From contig CM044320.1 of assembly GCA_024291935.2 (NCBI GenBank), positions 29,356,001 to 29,420,000 on the forward strand: 64,000 nt of DNA. The letters are read 5' to 3'. The position numbers were made by a program, and so were the translations under genes. Position 1 is the stretch's first letter, and every line of letters begins with the position of its first letter. Of this stretch, positions 1 to 11,245 are shown piece by piece. Below the pieces are notes generated by a model. That model was not told where the DNA came from, did no database searches, and was given only the letters and a program-made list of their open reading frames with translations. The DNA is from Okapia johnstoni (lineage: Eukaryota > Chordata > Mammalia > Artiodactyla > Giraffidae).

Positions 1-351
1 TTGAATAAAGTACATATAAATGCAGACTCATCAGGTGTACAGCTTGCAAGGGAAAATCCCTGCACTTGTGCTAGAGCACTAACCTTTTAGACCCTACACC
101 CAACCTCTGGGAATGAAAACTTATCTAATGACCCACATTCTCCTGGGAGTCTGAATTGATTTTTAGGTTGACATGGAAAAGTGAGTAGGCTTTGTTTGCA
201 TTCCTCTTGTGAAATCAAACAATGGCAGATTTGAAATATACCTGGAGAAATGATCTGATATGACTTCTCTCATTTGGTTTTTAATTTTTAAAATTTTGTC
301 TTTGGACTAGGTTCTTGGTGTAGCCCTACTTCTCCTCTACATTGTTACTCC

Positions 352-512
352 TGACTTTTGTTACTTAAATTCCCTGAAGCTCAGTTTCCACATCTTTGAA
401 ATGAGCATTATAATTTCTACCTCGCTTTGAACTTTAGAAACAAGGAAAATAAAGTGCTTCACATCTTGTCATACACAAAGTAGGTGCTAAGGAAATAGGA
501 GCTATAATCATT
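352..512 (+). mobile_element. MIR SINE fragment
   Basis: The text follows the second half of the MIR consensus in sense: a 'ctcagtttcc..catct..aaatgag' stretch, then a 'gtgctt' stretch and a 'gtaggtgctaaggaaat' end. It is an old, diverged, immobile tRNA-derived SINE. Similarity is judged by eye, so the edges are approximate. Confidence 0.6.
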
Positions 513-1461
513 TTCTCCAGTCAGAGGACCAGTCCAGAATTACATTGTGTTGGCCTTTTTTTTTTTTTTAATGTCTAAGCAAAACCTTTGCTATTCAAAA
601 TTTTTATTTTGAAAAGGAGAGTTTTATCAAAGTAACATGAACATTGAAGCAAATAGTTCAGGAAAGAGGGCTGGGCAATACTACTCAAAGCAATAGTCAC
701 AGTCATCCCCAGGCTCATCCAACAGAGGCAAAGTCAACCATGTTCACGTATGAATTTTCTGTTGATTATCTTCATATCTCTGGTTAATATTTCTTTACAT
801 TGCTTGATTTCTCAACTCTGTGCCACATCCGCTGAACACCTTCTGTTAAAGTCACATATTTAAATCACTGCATATTGACTTCTGCTCTTATATTTTAATT
901 ACATATTATTATATATTTGTATTATTTTATTGGTTATGTTGTATATTCTTTAAAACTTCTATTTCTTGTTTCAATAACCTTTGACAATGTTTTCTCATTT
1001 CCCAAAATGAAAGATAAGGGTAATTTAACTCCTACCTGGCACATTCTACATTTTGTCAGCTACACTTTTACACAGTCAAGGTTGTTAATATTTACATTTT
1101 ATTCAATAATCATAGCTAAAAATTCTAGGCTTTTGCTATTTTGACCTAAAATTTGAGAACCAATATCATACATATACACGTGTACAATAGTTATATGTAT
1201 ATTATTGTGACTTTATAAGTATTGTTACTCCTGGGCCAGTTTTCTCAGATTACATTTATCTGTCTTCAGGTCCACCCAAACCAGTAAGAGGACAATGTTG
1301 CTAGCATCAAGATAAATTGGATTTTCTTTTCTTATATCCCATCAAGGGCCTCATTTTGGTTTGTCTAATAATTAGTTTGAGATGTAGTCAATATCTTGTA
1401 ATATCCTACAATAGAAAAGAATCTGAAAAAGAAAAAAATATATATACATGTGCATGTATGT
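513..1461. other. AT-rich DNA, nothing recognised
   Basis: There is a T-run near 558-570 and otherwise unique-looking AT-rich sequence. Short open frames here have no codon-like composition and no splice context. I see no gene or young repeat. Confidence 0.5.
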
Positions 1462-1639
1462 GTGTTAGTCGCTCAGTCATGTCTGACTCTTTGCAATCCC
1501 ATGGACTTTAGCCTACCAGGCTCCTCTGTCCATAAGATTCTCAGCGGAAGAATACTGGACTGAGTTGCCAGTTCCTTCTCCAGGGTATCTTCCTGACTCT
1601 GGGCTTGAACTTACATCTCCCACATTGCAGGCAGATTCT
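1462..1639 (-). mobile_element. Bov-tA SINE, 3' part (split by L1)
   Basis: This is antisense Bov-tA, beginning with 'gttagtcgctcagtcatg' and running to 'cattgcaggcagattctt'. The missing tRNA-head end ('gagccacctgggaagccc') appears about 820 bases further on at 2455-2478. One SINE has therefore been split by the L1 between the two parts. Confidence 0.88.
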
Positions 1640-2454
1640 TTTTTTTTTTTTTTAATTTCTTTATTTTAACTGGAGGATAATTACTTTACAATATTGTAGT
1701 AGTTTTTACCATACATCAACATGAGTCAGCCACGGGTACACATGTGCCCCCCATTCTGAACCACCCTCCCACCTCTCTCCTTACCTCACCCCTCTTGGTT
1801 GTCCCAGAGCACTGGCTTTGCTTCATGCATCGAACTTGTACTGGTCATCTATTTTACATGTGGTAATATACATGTTTCAATGCTGTTCTCTCAAATCATC
1901 TCACCTTCGTCTTCTCCCACATAGTCCAAAAGTCTGTGTCTCTTTTGCTGCCTTGCATAGCATTGTCATTACTGTATCTCTAAATTCCATATATATGCAT
2001 TAATATACTGTATTGGTGTTTCTCTTTCTGACTTATTTCACTCTGTATAATAGGCTCCAGTTTCATCCACCCCATTAGAACTGACTCAGATGCATTCTTT
2101 TTTTTTTTATAGCTGAGTAATATTCCATTGTGTATATGTACCACACTTTCTTATCCATTCATCTGCCAATGGACATCTAGGTTGCTTCCATGTCCTAGCT
2201 GTTGTAAACAGTGCTGCAGTGAACATGTGTCTCTTTCAATTCTGGTTTCCTTGGTGTGTTCCCAGCAGTGAAATTGCTGGGTTGTATAGCAGTTCTATTT
2301 CCAGGTTTTAAGGAATCTCCACAGTGTTCTCCATAGTGGCTGTGCCAGTTTGCATTCCCACCCAGCAGAATAAGAGGATTCCCTTTTCTCCATACCCTCT
2401 CCAGCATTTAGTATCTGTAGACATTTTGATGGCAGCCATTCTGACTGGCATGAC
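1640..2454 (-). mobile_element. L1 (ruminant L1-BT type) 3' end inserted in a SINE
   Basis: A poly-T run at 1639-1653, equivalent to a poly-A tail on the minus strand, is followed by about 800 bases of the L1 3' terminal region read backwards. Recognisable blocks are the low-complexity 3' UTR, the 'caatggacatctaggttgcttccatg' region and the 'ccattctgactggcatga' region. The copy is heavily 5' truncated and carries no usable ORF. It interrupts a Bov-tA SINE, so it is younger than that SINE. No clean target-site duplication is visible at the junctions. Confidence 0.85.
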
Positions 2455-2478
2455 AGTCTGAGCCACCTGGGAAGCCCA
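2455..2478 (-). mobile_element. Bov-tA SINE, tRNA-head part (split by L1)
   Basis: The short piece 'gtctgagccacctgggaag' plus 'ccc' is the antisense tRNA-like 5' end of the SINE whose remainder is at 1462-1639. It lies immediately beyond the L1 5' end. Confidence 0.8.
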
Positions 2479-2580
2479 TATATATGTATATATACACACA
2501 TTCACTTTGCTGTATATCTGAAACTAACATGATGTTGTAAATTAGCTATACTTCAACTAAAATGGCTAAAAATAAAAAAG
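2479..2580 (+). mobile_element. L1 3' terminal fragment
   Basis: A TA-rich run leads into 'ttcactttgctgtatat', 'ctgaaactaacatgatgttg' and an A-rich tail. These are the last roughly 100 bases of an L1 3' UTR in sense. It is too short to place in a subfamily. Confidence 0.65.
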
Positions 2581-2837
2581 ATTCCTGTAAGAAAAAATTA
2601 ATTAGTTGAGAGCTTCTTGCCAAATGTTACTATATCTAATGAAATTTTTGATTTACTGTTTTGACATAATTCACTTTCATTGAATCCTTAAGGCTATCCA
2701 TGTTCTTACTTATTTTTGTCCTAGAGGTACTCTTCACAATTTATGAGGCTCACCCTCTCTCTTCCTCTACTTTAGCTGGTTCATCTCTGAGGTCAGCTGT
2801 ATTACTATTATTCAGAACTGAACCTAGAACCTATTAT

Positions 2838-3255
2838 AGAGTGAAGTGAGTCAAAAAAAGAAAGATAAATACCATATTGTAATACAGAATCTAGAAAAAT
2901 GGTACTGAAGAATTTATTTACAGGGAAACAGTGGAGAAACGAAAAAAGAGAATAGACTTATGGACATGGGGAGAGGGGAGGAGAGGGTGAGATGTATGAA
3001 AAGAGTAACATGGAAATTTACATTACCATATGTAAAATAGATGGCCAACAGGAATTTTCTGTATGGCTCAGGAAATTCAAATAGGGTCTCTGTATCAACT
3101 TAGAGGGGTGGGATGGGGAGTGAGATGGGAGGGAGTTTCAAAAGGGAGGGGATATACGTATACCTATGGCTGATTCATGTTGAGGTTCGACAGAAAACAG
3201 CAAAATTCTATAAAGTAATTATTCTTCAATAAAAAATAAATAAATTTAAAAAAAA
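2838..3255 (+). mobile_element. L1 (ruminant L1-BT type) 3' UTR, truncated
   Basis: The element starts at 'gtgaagtgagtcaaaa' and ends in 'caataaaaaataaataaatt' plus A-rich sequence. The internal G-rich blocks and the 'atggctgattcatgttgagg' block are typical of the bovine L1 3' UTR in sense. It is about 420 bases long, 5' truncated and has no coding capacity. I found no convincing target-site duplication. Confidence 0.82.
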
Positions 3256-3454
3256 GATATTCTCTCCAAATAAAGTCACATTCTGAGATGCTGGCAAAAA
3301 GAAAAAAGAACTGTTCTATTCTTTTGGCTGGGTCTATACTTCACTTCCTAACTTACCAGAATGTATCTTCAGCTATATTTCTAAGAAGTATGAGAGGGGT
3401 TATATTTTCTGAGCCTTCGCATATATGCAGATATATTGACCCCTCTCCCCCACC

Positions 3455-3720
3455 ACACACATCACTGATATTTTAGCTGGGTATGGAATTCTAGATTCTT
3501 AATAATTTTCCTTTAGAATTTTAAAGGCTCCATTGTTTCTAAATTTTAAAGGCTCCATTGCTTTCTAGCTCCAGTGTTCCTGGTGAAAAAAGTCTAATGA
3601 TTATCTCTCATTTTTCTCCCTTTGAAGTTATTATTGTCTCTGAAAGTCTTTAGGATTTTCTCTTTTTCACTGAGGTGTTCCATTTTCTGAAGGATATGTC
3701 TGTCTGTGGGGCCTCTGTAA
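3455..3720. mobile_element. Ancient L1M-like 3' UTR fragment
   Basis: The block around 'tagctgggtatggaattcta' followed by 'ttccattt', 'ttaggattttctctttt' and similar motifs resembles the 3' UTR of old L1M elements. It is highly diverged, and orientation was not assigned. A 24-base tandem duplication lies inside it. Confidence 0.4.
3517..3566. repeat. Two-copy 24-25 bp tandem duplication
   Basis: The unit 'aattttaaaggctccattg' followed by 'tttct' or 'ctttct' occurs at 3517-3540 and again at 3542-3566, differing by one inserted C. Confidence 0.8.
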
Positions 3721-3975
3721 TTTAATATGTTGGACACTTAGTAAAAAAGTTCAAACTGCAGACTTGTGACTATATTTCATCTGGGAATGTCTCTTCTGTT
3801 ATTTCTTTGATAATTTTATCCTTCAGCTTCTCTACTTTCTTCATTCTTTCTCTCTAGCAATGTTACCTATTCTTTTTCTTCCATGCAACCACTGCTGATT
3901 CTAATATGCCTTGTTTTGCCCTCTTGTGTTTTAAGAAAGACTATATATACATGGTTTAGGTCTCCTCTACTGTTG

Positions 3976-4292
3976 ATTGGACTTCCCTGATAGCTCAGTT
4001 GGTAAAGAATCTGCCTGCAATGTAGGAGACACTGGTTCAATTCCTGGCTCAGGAAGATCCACTGAAGAAGGGATAGGCTACCCACTCCAGTATTTTTGGG
4101 CTTCCCTTGTGACTCAGCTGGTAAAGAATCTGCCTGCAATGCGGGAGACCTGGGTTCTACCCCTGGGTTGGGACGATCACCTGGAGAAGGGAAAGGTTAC
4201 CCACTACAGTGTTCTAGCCTGGAGAATTCCATGGACTGTATAGTCCATGCGATTGCAAAGCGTTGAACATGACCAAGCAACTTTCACTTTAA
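3976..4292 (+). mobile_element. Bov-tA SINE with duplicated tRNA head
   Basis: Two tRNA-like heads occur in tandem (about 3979-4098 and about 4101-4165), each with 'gctcag(t/c)tggtaaagaat' (A-box region). They are followed by one shared body ending 'caactttcacttt'. A 9-base target-site duplication 'ctactgttg' flanks the unit at 3967-3975 and 4293-4301. The two-headed form therefore inserted as a single unit. Confidence 0.9.
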
Positions 4293-4301
4293 CTACTGTT
4301 G

Positions 4302-5328
4302 TTTATGTCAGTTAATTTTCCCATAAAGTCTCTCATAACTGGCAATACTACATGAAGTGGAGTGGAGTGGGGTTAGATGTGTCCTTTAGAAGACTTGACG
4401 CTTGAAAAAGTGGACAAAATAATTTACTGACAGGATAAGGACTTTCTAAATTCCAGAAGATGTACAGTTACTCTGAGGGACCAGTATTCTCACTCGAATC
4501 CTCAGTCTTTTTTCTCCACATCTTCTGCCATTTATCTACAGTAAACTCCCCCATCCTTTTTGGGGTTTTTTTTGGCCTAAAGGCAAATGCCAGATGCCTG
4601 ATGTTTAAAAGAAACCTTCAGATAATTCTGTTTTTGGCCTCATCAACTACTCTCTCCCTCTACAGGGTCGTTCAGTTCTGAAATTAGAGTCTGTCTTGAG
4701 TTACAGTGGGCAGATAAGCATCTTCCTCCTCTACAGCTCTGAAGATAACATACTTTCCTTGGCAGTTTTTCTCCACTATTTTATTAAATGTATTTCCTAT
4801 GTTATGTCATGATGTTTTCTAAGGGAATATAGTTGGCTGCAATGTGTGTCCAATTTACCTCCTTGAATTGAAACTAAAGTTTTAACACTTACTCGGTTTT
4901 GTTAATGGATAGATCAATAGTGATCTAAACAGTAAAGTTTTCACCAGGTTAAATGACGCTGATTTCTTTACCTTTTATTCACAAAGCGTATGATATAAAC
5001 TTCATTTTTTTCTCTTTATTTTCTTCAGGTTTTTGAAATATTAAAATAGTGTACCAATATGGAGCTTTAAAGCAAGTTGAAATCTTTACAGAGAAAAAAT
5101 ATTAAATTTTCAACCCAACATAACAATAATTAAGAACATATGTGCTCTTATTCAACTCTATATCTAAACAGTTTATCTCTGTAAAAAGTCTCAAATAGGA
5201 ATTGCATGTTTAAAAAAATTACCACCAGCCAGTAAAATCATAATGGTAGATTGCACAGAATTTGAAGTTGCATAAATACTAAAAGAAACAAAAAGGACTC
5301 CATAAACTCATATGCCTGAATTAGGTGA
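4302..5328. other. AT-rich DNA, nothing recognised
   Basis: No young repeat, promoter or credible exon was seen. The longest open frames are about 70 codons and look like chance. Confidence 0.5.
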
Positions 5329-5553
5329 TTATTCCAGTACATGCATGCTTAGTTGTGTCTGACACTTTGAGACCAAAAGGGCTGTAGCCCATCAGGTTCC
5401 TCTGTCCATGGGATTTTCCAGGCAAAAATACTGAAGTGGGTCACCATTTCCTCCTCCAGGAGATCTTCCTGATCCAGGGATTGAACCCGTGTCTCCTGCA
5501 TCTCCTGCATTGCAGGTGGATTCTTTACTGCTGAGCCATCCAGGAAGCCCCAG
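5329..5553 (-). mobile_element. Bov-tA SINE
   Basis: This is an antisense Bov-tA with the tRNA head at 5525-5550 ('gagccatccaggaagcccc'). The direct repeat 'ttaggtga' at 5321-5328 and 5554-5561 is a plausible target-site duplication. The B-box area contains the extra triplet-like repeat 'ctcctgcatctcctgca'. Confidence 0.88.
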
Positions 5554-5752
5554 TTAGGTGAAATACCTATTAAATGCATTAATGAATTAATATAAAATCT
5601 GGTATAAATTTGTCATCCCTTACTTATTGTTCTAATTATTGACAGAAGCAAATTTTAAATTTGACTTATGACATTGTTAGGAGATTTAAGTATATTTGGA
5701 AATCTCAATATTGTAAGAGAAAAATTTTGTAATAGCTGACAACATTTTCTAG

Positions 5753-5846
5753 CATCTCCTCCAGGGGATATTCCTTACTCAGAGAACCTGTAGCTCCTGC
5801 TTGGCAGGTGGACTTTTTTTGTTGATGAGTCACTTGGGAAGCCCAG
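5753..5846 (-). mobile_element. Bov-tA SINE, 3'-deleted fragment
   Basis: About 95 bases of the antisense head region are visible, ending 'gagtcacttgggaagccc'. The body ('tgtccgactctttgcgacc') is absent, so the copy is partial and diverged. Confidence 0.7.
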
Positions 5847-6934
5847 ATAGCAATAGAGGTTCTGATAAGTATGTGGCCAGACTATGTACTTCTTCATGAT
5901 GACAGGATGTAAAAGGGAAAATAGCATAAGCATTATCAAAAGTTTTTAATTAGCATGATGCTATTTCATCTTATTCTCCAGCTTTTTAGTCACTTAGGTA
6001 GTTAATTAAAACTCTCCAGACCCGAACTGTTTGGTGACTGTTTTTGACAGGGAAGTTTCTAAGGCTTGAGTTGTAGGAAAACAACACCTAAGATTACCTG
6101 AATCTAGTGCACAATGTTCCTTTTATAGACAACCAAGGGAGAGATTAAGTGGAAGTTATTGGCCCTCTGTTTCACAATAATTCAGCAGGACTGGAAATCA
6201 GTTATTAGGAAATAATTTTAGCTCACCACTGAGGTTACAGGGCAATAAATGGCTCCTTTCTGGATCCCCAAAGTTTACCCAGCACATTTATGTGGCCATT
6301 TTTTTTTTGCCTTGTGTACTTATGTATGAGTTAAATCATCATGACTATATCACATTTACCTTAAATCTCTTTCTTATTTCCCTATCTTTTAAAAGTACTT
6401 TTTCTTTCTCTCTTTTATGATCTCTATTTCTGTTTTCATTTCTCTTGTCTTTGATTTCCTTTTGGCTGCTGCCTATGCTGAAGACATTTCAGATATTTCT
6501 GTGTAAGTCTTTTCAATATGAAAGCCCAAGAACAATAAAGATTAAATATTTACTTTTATTTTAAATTAGAAAAACAGACTTTTTAAAAAACTGATACTTT
6601 GTAAGTGATAAAGTACCATGAGAAATTCACATATTTTCATTCATTATCTAAGGCTTAAATGACATAATCCAGCTCAAACTTGTATCAGAAAATATTTTGT
6701 CACCAGTGAAAGTCTTAAAAAATATATAGGCTTTAATTAGTTTACTCAGGGAAAAAAATTGACAAGCACACTCATATCTTTAGCTTGATTTTAAGACAAA
6801 TATTAGTATGGATTTCAAATACCTCTAGTGGAGATAAAACTAAGTATAAAGAATATATTTAATAATTATCTTACATATAATAGACTTGAATAGTTTTACC
6901 GTGCTGAATAGTATGTTAGATAAGAAATACATGA
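5847..6934. other. AT-rich DNA, nothing recognised
   Basis: About 1.1 kb of unique-looking sequence with pyrimidine-rich patches near 6360-6460. No gene or repeat can be supported. Confidence 0.5.
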
Positions 6935-7030
6935 GTCCCTTCACTGTTGACCTGAAACTACCACAACATTGTTAATTGGCTATAACCCAATACAAAATAA
7001 AAAGTTTAAACTTTTGGGGAAAAAAAAAGA
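6935..7030 (+). mobile_element. L1 3' end fragment
   Basis: The run 'ttcactgttgacctgaaact', 'accacaacattgttaattgg' and an A-rich end correspond to the last bases of an L1 3' UTR in sense. Confidence 0.6.
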
Positions 7031-7557
7031 ATAGCTAAATAAAAATGTTCGTGAATGAAAGAATATACATATATTAGTGTAGAAAGAGTGTTTCAATCTT
7101 TTAATCCAGTTTCTTTGATAATTTAGACTTATGTTTCCAGGCCATTTTTACTCTTGATGACCTATGAAATCCACTGATTTTGTGGAAAGAATAATAATAT
7201 TTTTACAATTAGATGCAAAGGATATTTCATAAGATTTCTTTCTTTTTCACATATTCTTAAAAAATAGCACAATAAAAATGAATTATAGTATGTAGTTTCC
7301 AAATATATTTTTAGGTATCTTTCAAATTCCTGTTTTGGAAATCTTTTCTATAGTTATAAAGATTTTTTAAAAAGTGCATTATTTTCACATATGTATTTTA
7401 GCTACCAGAATTGCCGGCCTATTGCTATTCCAGAAAAATAAAATACTAAAGTGAAAGATATTATTCTATCATGGTTTACATTTTAAATTTGATACATCAC
7501 ACACATCTTTCTCTTACAAAGTTTTCCATTCCTGAACATTCCAAATACAACTTATTT

Positions 7558-7825
7558 AATTAATTTGTTTATTTATTCTTGGCTGTGCTGGGTCTTTCTC
7601 TAGTTGTCGGGAGCAGGAGCTGTTCTTTGTTGAGTTGCCTGGGCTTCTCATTGGGGTGGCTCCTCCCTGCAGAACACAGGCTCTAGGACATGGAATCAGC
7701 AATTGTGGCGCAAGGGCTTAGTTGCTCTGCGGCATGTGGGATATCTCCAGCCCAGGGATCAAACTCGTGTCCCCTGAGTTGGCAGGTGGATTCTTAACCA
7801 CTGGTTCACCAGGGAATTTGCCAGG
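7558..7825 (-). mobile_element. CHR-type (cetartiodactyl tRNA-derived) SINE
   Basis: Read on the minus strand it starts with a tRNA-like head ('ccctggtgaaccagtggtta') and continues through 'gggatcaaactcgtg'-type and 'gcatgtgggat' blocks to a T-rich (A-rich on the minus strand) tail at 7558-7580. The flanking repeat 'taca(a/g)cttattt' at 7546-7557 and 7826-7837 is its target-site duplication, with one mismatch. Confidence 0.85.
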
Positions 7826-8029
7826 TACAGCTTATTTGTAAAAGGGTGGAGAAAGAATTTGCAGTAAATACAAATAGTAAGCACAAACAAATAAAAATAG
7901 AACCAAAGCAAATGAAAACATACCCTCCATAGACAACATCCACAGTTGAAGGTGACCTGAGTCTGTTACATTATATGGTCCTATGTCCATGCTGGGAAAA
8001 AATACCAGAAAGCAGAGGAGAAGCTTGGT

Positions 8030-8155
8030 GTAGGAGAAAGGCAGGAATCTTGCCTGGATTTGAGCCCCACAGCTACCACTTCCCCTGTGGGCATGGCCAA
8101 ACCTGGAAATGGACCAAATCTTCGTTTTATCCTTCAGAAAAAAATGGCCCATCTA
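8030..8155 (+). mobile_element. MIR SINE fragment
   Basis: The blocks 'gcctggatttgagccccaca', 'taccacttcc' and 'atccttcagaaaaaaatggc' follow the MIR consensus in sense. The 106-codon minus-strand reading frame over this area is a by-product of repeat sequence, not a gene. Confidence 0.55.
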
Positions 8156-8159
8156 ACAG

Positions 8160-9700
8160 TTCTGTGTTTATCCAATGAAAAAATATTACAGAAACTGTTT
8201 GGATAACTATAAAGACAAAATGTATGCAGATTATTATTAGAAAAACAAAGGCTTAACTATAATAATGGAGCTGGAGAGGCAGGTGAAGGAAAGAACAGCA
8301 AATAAAAGTGAAATTAGGGAAGGTAAAATATAAAATTAATTTCAAAAGTAATTTGAGCTTGTAGATAATTATGTAGATAAATACATGGGTTTTGTTTTGC
8401 TGTTTTGAAATCAGCATAGTAGTGTAGTTCATTACAGATTTTGATTTATAATTTGAGCCAATCAATTTCCTTGAATAAAATCTGTTCTTGTTTTTTCTTG
8501 CACAGCAAAGGAACTATCTGGGAATATTTCCATACTTTTCTGCAAACCGTTAAAAGAGTTAAACTAATAGTAAATGAAGATGTGACTACCAAGATACTGT
8601 GTTTTGAATTGTTAATTTTTTATTTTTCATTTCACTTAAAAATGTTTAAACTCGTTCATTTGTTGTGCTGATAGAGTCAGTCTTTTCATACCCTGCACTG
8701 GGTTTCATCTATCATGGCTAACCTCATCTGAACATACATATAGAAATCTAACAAAATTTGGCGGCATGAAATGATTTTTTTGTCTCATTTGCAAAATGAC
8801 AATGTCCCCCTTCATCCTAAGTTACTGTGCTCTGGTACAGAACACAATGTAGATTCTGTTCTACCTAGAAGCAGCATCTTTCTCTGTAATCACCAGGTAG
8901 ATATGGTCAATTAAAGAAGGAAGAAGGCATAATATATATCAAAAAAAAGGTTTAAATTCCCATTCCTAGGACAAACAGCACTGCCACGCTGCCTGAATTC
9001 CAGATGACTTTGCCTAGAATTGTGTAACATGGTGGTGCTGACTAACAGAGTGGCTTGGGTTTGGGGGCAGCAGATACACTGGAAGAGAGGGTTGGCTATT
9101 TCTCCTCTCCTTACCGCATGGCCCTCTCCTACCACACAACTCTGCCATGTGGACCACATTTGTTGACACGGCTGGCCAGACGCCTGCTGCTGAAGCATGT
9201 CCAGCCATGTGGCTCATCCTCACCCACCACTTTATTTTTGTTGCACTTTTCAACCAGATTTTGTGGCTAATGATGATATAAACACTACGGTTGTGGAGAT
9301 GCCAATGGACCACTGCGCTTTTCCCTGTGAGACTTTGGAGAAAAAGGAATGTATTTGACAGTTTTCTATCTGTCCTGAAGCTTTATGATATTTAGAATAG
9401 GCTAAGAAGAGGAAGGAAGTATAAGGAGTATAATGACAAATAAATAATAAAGTAAGGACTTCTAAGAAAAGAGATGAAGGAAAAAAAAGATGACTAGAGA
9501 CATAAAGCAAAGGCATGAAATATGTTCATATTGATTTCCATGGCTCTTCTGCATATTTTTTATTTTCCTTCCAACCATCCTTCCCTCAGTCCCACTATCC
9601 ATAGTTATGCTTTCATGGACTCACCACTCTTTCTATGGTTCAACATTAACTTTCATATGAGTTTACTATTAAACTCCTTTTATAGGCTGTATTGTATTGT
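8160..9700. other. Unassigned intergenic/intronic DNA
   Basis: This is unique-looking sequence. Overlapping open frames on both strands near 9014-9313 have no splice sites or codon-like composition that I can defend. No repeat was recognised. Confidence 0.45.
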
Positions 9701-9701
9701 A

Positions 9702-10111
9702 TCATTCAGTTGCTTAGTTGTGTCTGACTCTCTGCGACCCCATGGACCGCAGCACATCAGGCTTCCCTGTCCATTATCATCTCCTGGAGTTTGCTCAAAC
9801 TCATGTCCATAAAGTCGGTGATGCCATCCAACCATCTCATCCTCTGTCATCCCTTCTCCTCCTGCCTTCAATCTTTCCCAGCGTCAGGGTCTTTTCCAGT
9901 GAGTCGGCTCTTCCCATCAGGTGGCCAGAGTATTGGAGCTTCAGCTTCAGCATCAGTCCTTCCAATGAATATTCAGGACTGATTTCCTTTAGGATTGACT
10001 GGTTGGATCTCCTTGCAGTCCAAGGGACTCTCAAGAGTCTTCTCCAACACTACAGTTCAAAAGCATTAATTCTTCTACACTCAGCCTTCTTTATAGTTCA
10101 ACTCTCACATC
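9702..10111 (-). mobile_element. BovB (RTE LINE), 3' part, split by Bov-tA
   Basis: This is the antisense BovB 3' end. It begins near 'tcattcagttgcttagttg' and runs through the C-terminal ORF2 coding region read backwards ('ggttggatctccttgcagtc', 'caactctcacatccatacat'). A Bov-tA then interrupts it, and the same BovB resumes at 10328. The apparent plus-strand frame at 9718-10149 is the wrong strand of this LINE. Confidence 0.88.
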
Positions 10112-10123
10112 CATACATGTGCT

Positions 10124-10327
10124 ATGCTTTGACACTCAGTTGTGTCTGACTCTTTGTGACCCCATGGACTGTAGCCCACCAGGCTCCTCTGTCCATGCGG
10201 ATTATCTAGGTAAGAATATTGGAGTGGGTTGCCATCCTTCCTTCAGGGGATCTTCCCAGCCCAGGGATAGAACCCAGGTCTCCCACATTGCAGGCAGATT
10301 CTTCACTGACTGAGCCACCAAGGAAGC
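10124..10327 (-). mobile_element. Bov-tA SINE inside BovB
   Basis: This is an antisense Bov-tA ending in 'gagccaccaaggaagcc'. Its target-site duplication is 'catac(at)gtgct' at 10112-10123 and 10328-10337, the second copy lacking two bases. It inserted into a pre-existing BovB and so is younger than it. Confidence 0.88.
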
Positions 10328-10444
10328 CATACGTGCTTTCTGGAAAAACAATAGCTTTTAGTCACATCCACACATGACTACTGGAAAAACCATGGCTTTG
10401 ACTATATGGACTTTTGTTGGCAAAGTAACTCCTTTTTAAAAATC
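10328..10444 (-). mobile_element. BovB continuation after SINE, with local duplication
   Basis: BovB sequence resumes ('atgactactggaaaaaccat', 'ggacttttgttggcaaagta'). A partial duplicate lies just upstream of that: 'ttctggaaaaacaatagctt' at 10337-10357 is a diverged second copy of the 'actactggaaaaaccatggc' block. Confidence 0.75.
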
Positions 10445-10769
10445 AGCAGTGTTTTTCATATAACGTAACTCTGTAATACTTGTATTGTCCAATATATATT
10501 CACACAGAGAGGCTAGACCAAAAGAGAAGCCCATTTAATAATTGAGCACCTGATAGCATCTTTAGTAATTTAATAGGAGGCTTAACAAAGAATAAGTGCT
10601 CAATAAATATTTCTTGCATTGAATTGATAGTGTCTCAAAGACTGAGCTACAATGGAGGATGAATGGAAGTCTGGGAAACTGAAGAATCTGGCAGGGTTAG
10701 AAATACGAGTAAAGATATGATCAAACCTTAAGAAAAGAAAAGAAAAAAGGTGGCTGTGACAACTTGATG

Positions 10770-11245
10770 CCATATCAGTTATCTCTTCCCATATTACAAC
10801 CACACCAAAATGTAGTGGCTTAAGAAATAACCACCTTATGTGCTCACAAGTATATGGAGAAATAATTTTGGCTGAGTTGAGCTGAATAGTTATTCTGCAG
10901 CTCTTGCTGGGATCACTCATGTGACTACAGTCATCTGGCAGCTCTGTTGGGGTTGATGGTTTAAGATGGCTTCACTCCTGTGTCTAGCAGTTGCTACTGT
11001 CTGTTGGCTAAACCATATGTCTTTCATAGACTGATTCAGAGTTTTTCACGTGGCAGCTGAATTCCAAGAGAATAAGCCTCAATGCACAAGCTTTTTTGAA
11101 GTCTTTTGGCCAATGTTCCATTGAGCAAAGCAGGTTAAATGGCCAAACTCAGAATCAGTGTGGGAGGGAATGATATAAGGTTCTCAGTAAAGGAACATGA
11201 CTCATTAAGGCACTTTACTATACCAATTGTCCACAGCTCCTGTAT
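10770..11245 (+). mobile_element. MLT1-like (ERVL-MaLR) LTR, old
   Basis: The region opens with 'tatcagttatctcttcccat' then 'atgtagtggcttaagaaata', and contains 'cagctcttgctggg', 'aagatggcttcactcctg' and 'tggcagctgaattcc' blocks in the order seen in MLT1-type LTRs. It is diverged, has no internal retroviral sequence, and is treated as an ancient solo LTR. Confidence 0.5.

Noticed and set aside
3979..4165. tRNA-like segments in SINE heads as tRNA genes
   Set aside because: They lack a full cloverleaf and are the promoter-bearing heads of Bov-tA. No functional tRNA is supported.
7832..8152. 106-codon minus-strand frame with a hydrophobic end
   Set aside because: Covers a MIR fragment in antisense. 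The hydrophobic run comes from A/T-rich sequence.
9718..10149. 143-codon plus-strand frame
   Set aside because: It is the wrong strand of a BovB. Similar 'frames' appear at 16238-16666, 33443-33769 and 42574-43136 because the same LINE is repeated.
10600..10920. 106-codon minus-strand frame
   Set aside because: Overlaps the start of an MLT1-like LTR and lies on the opposite strand. No exon support.
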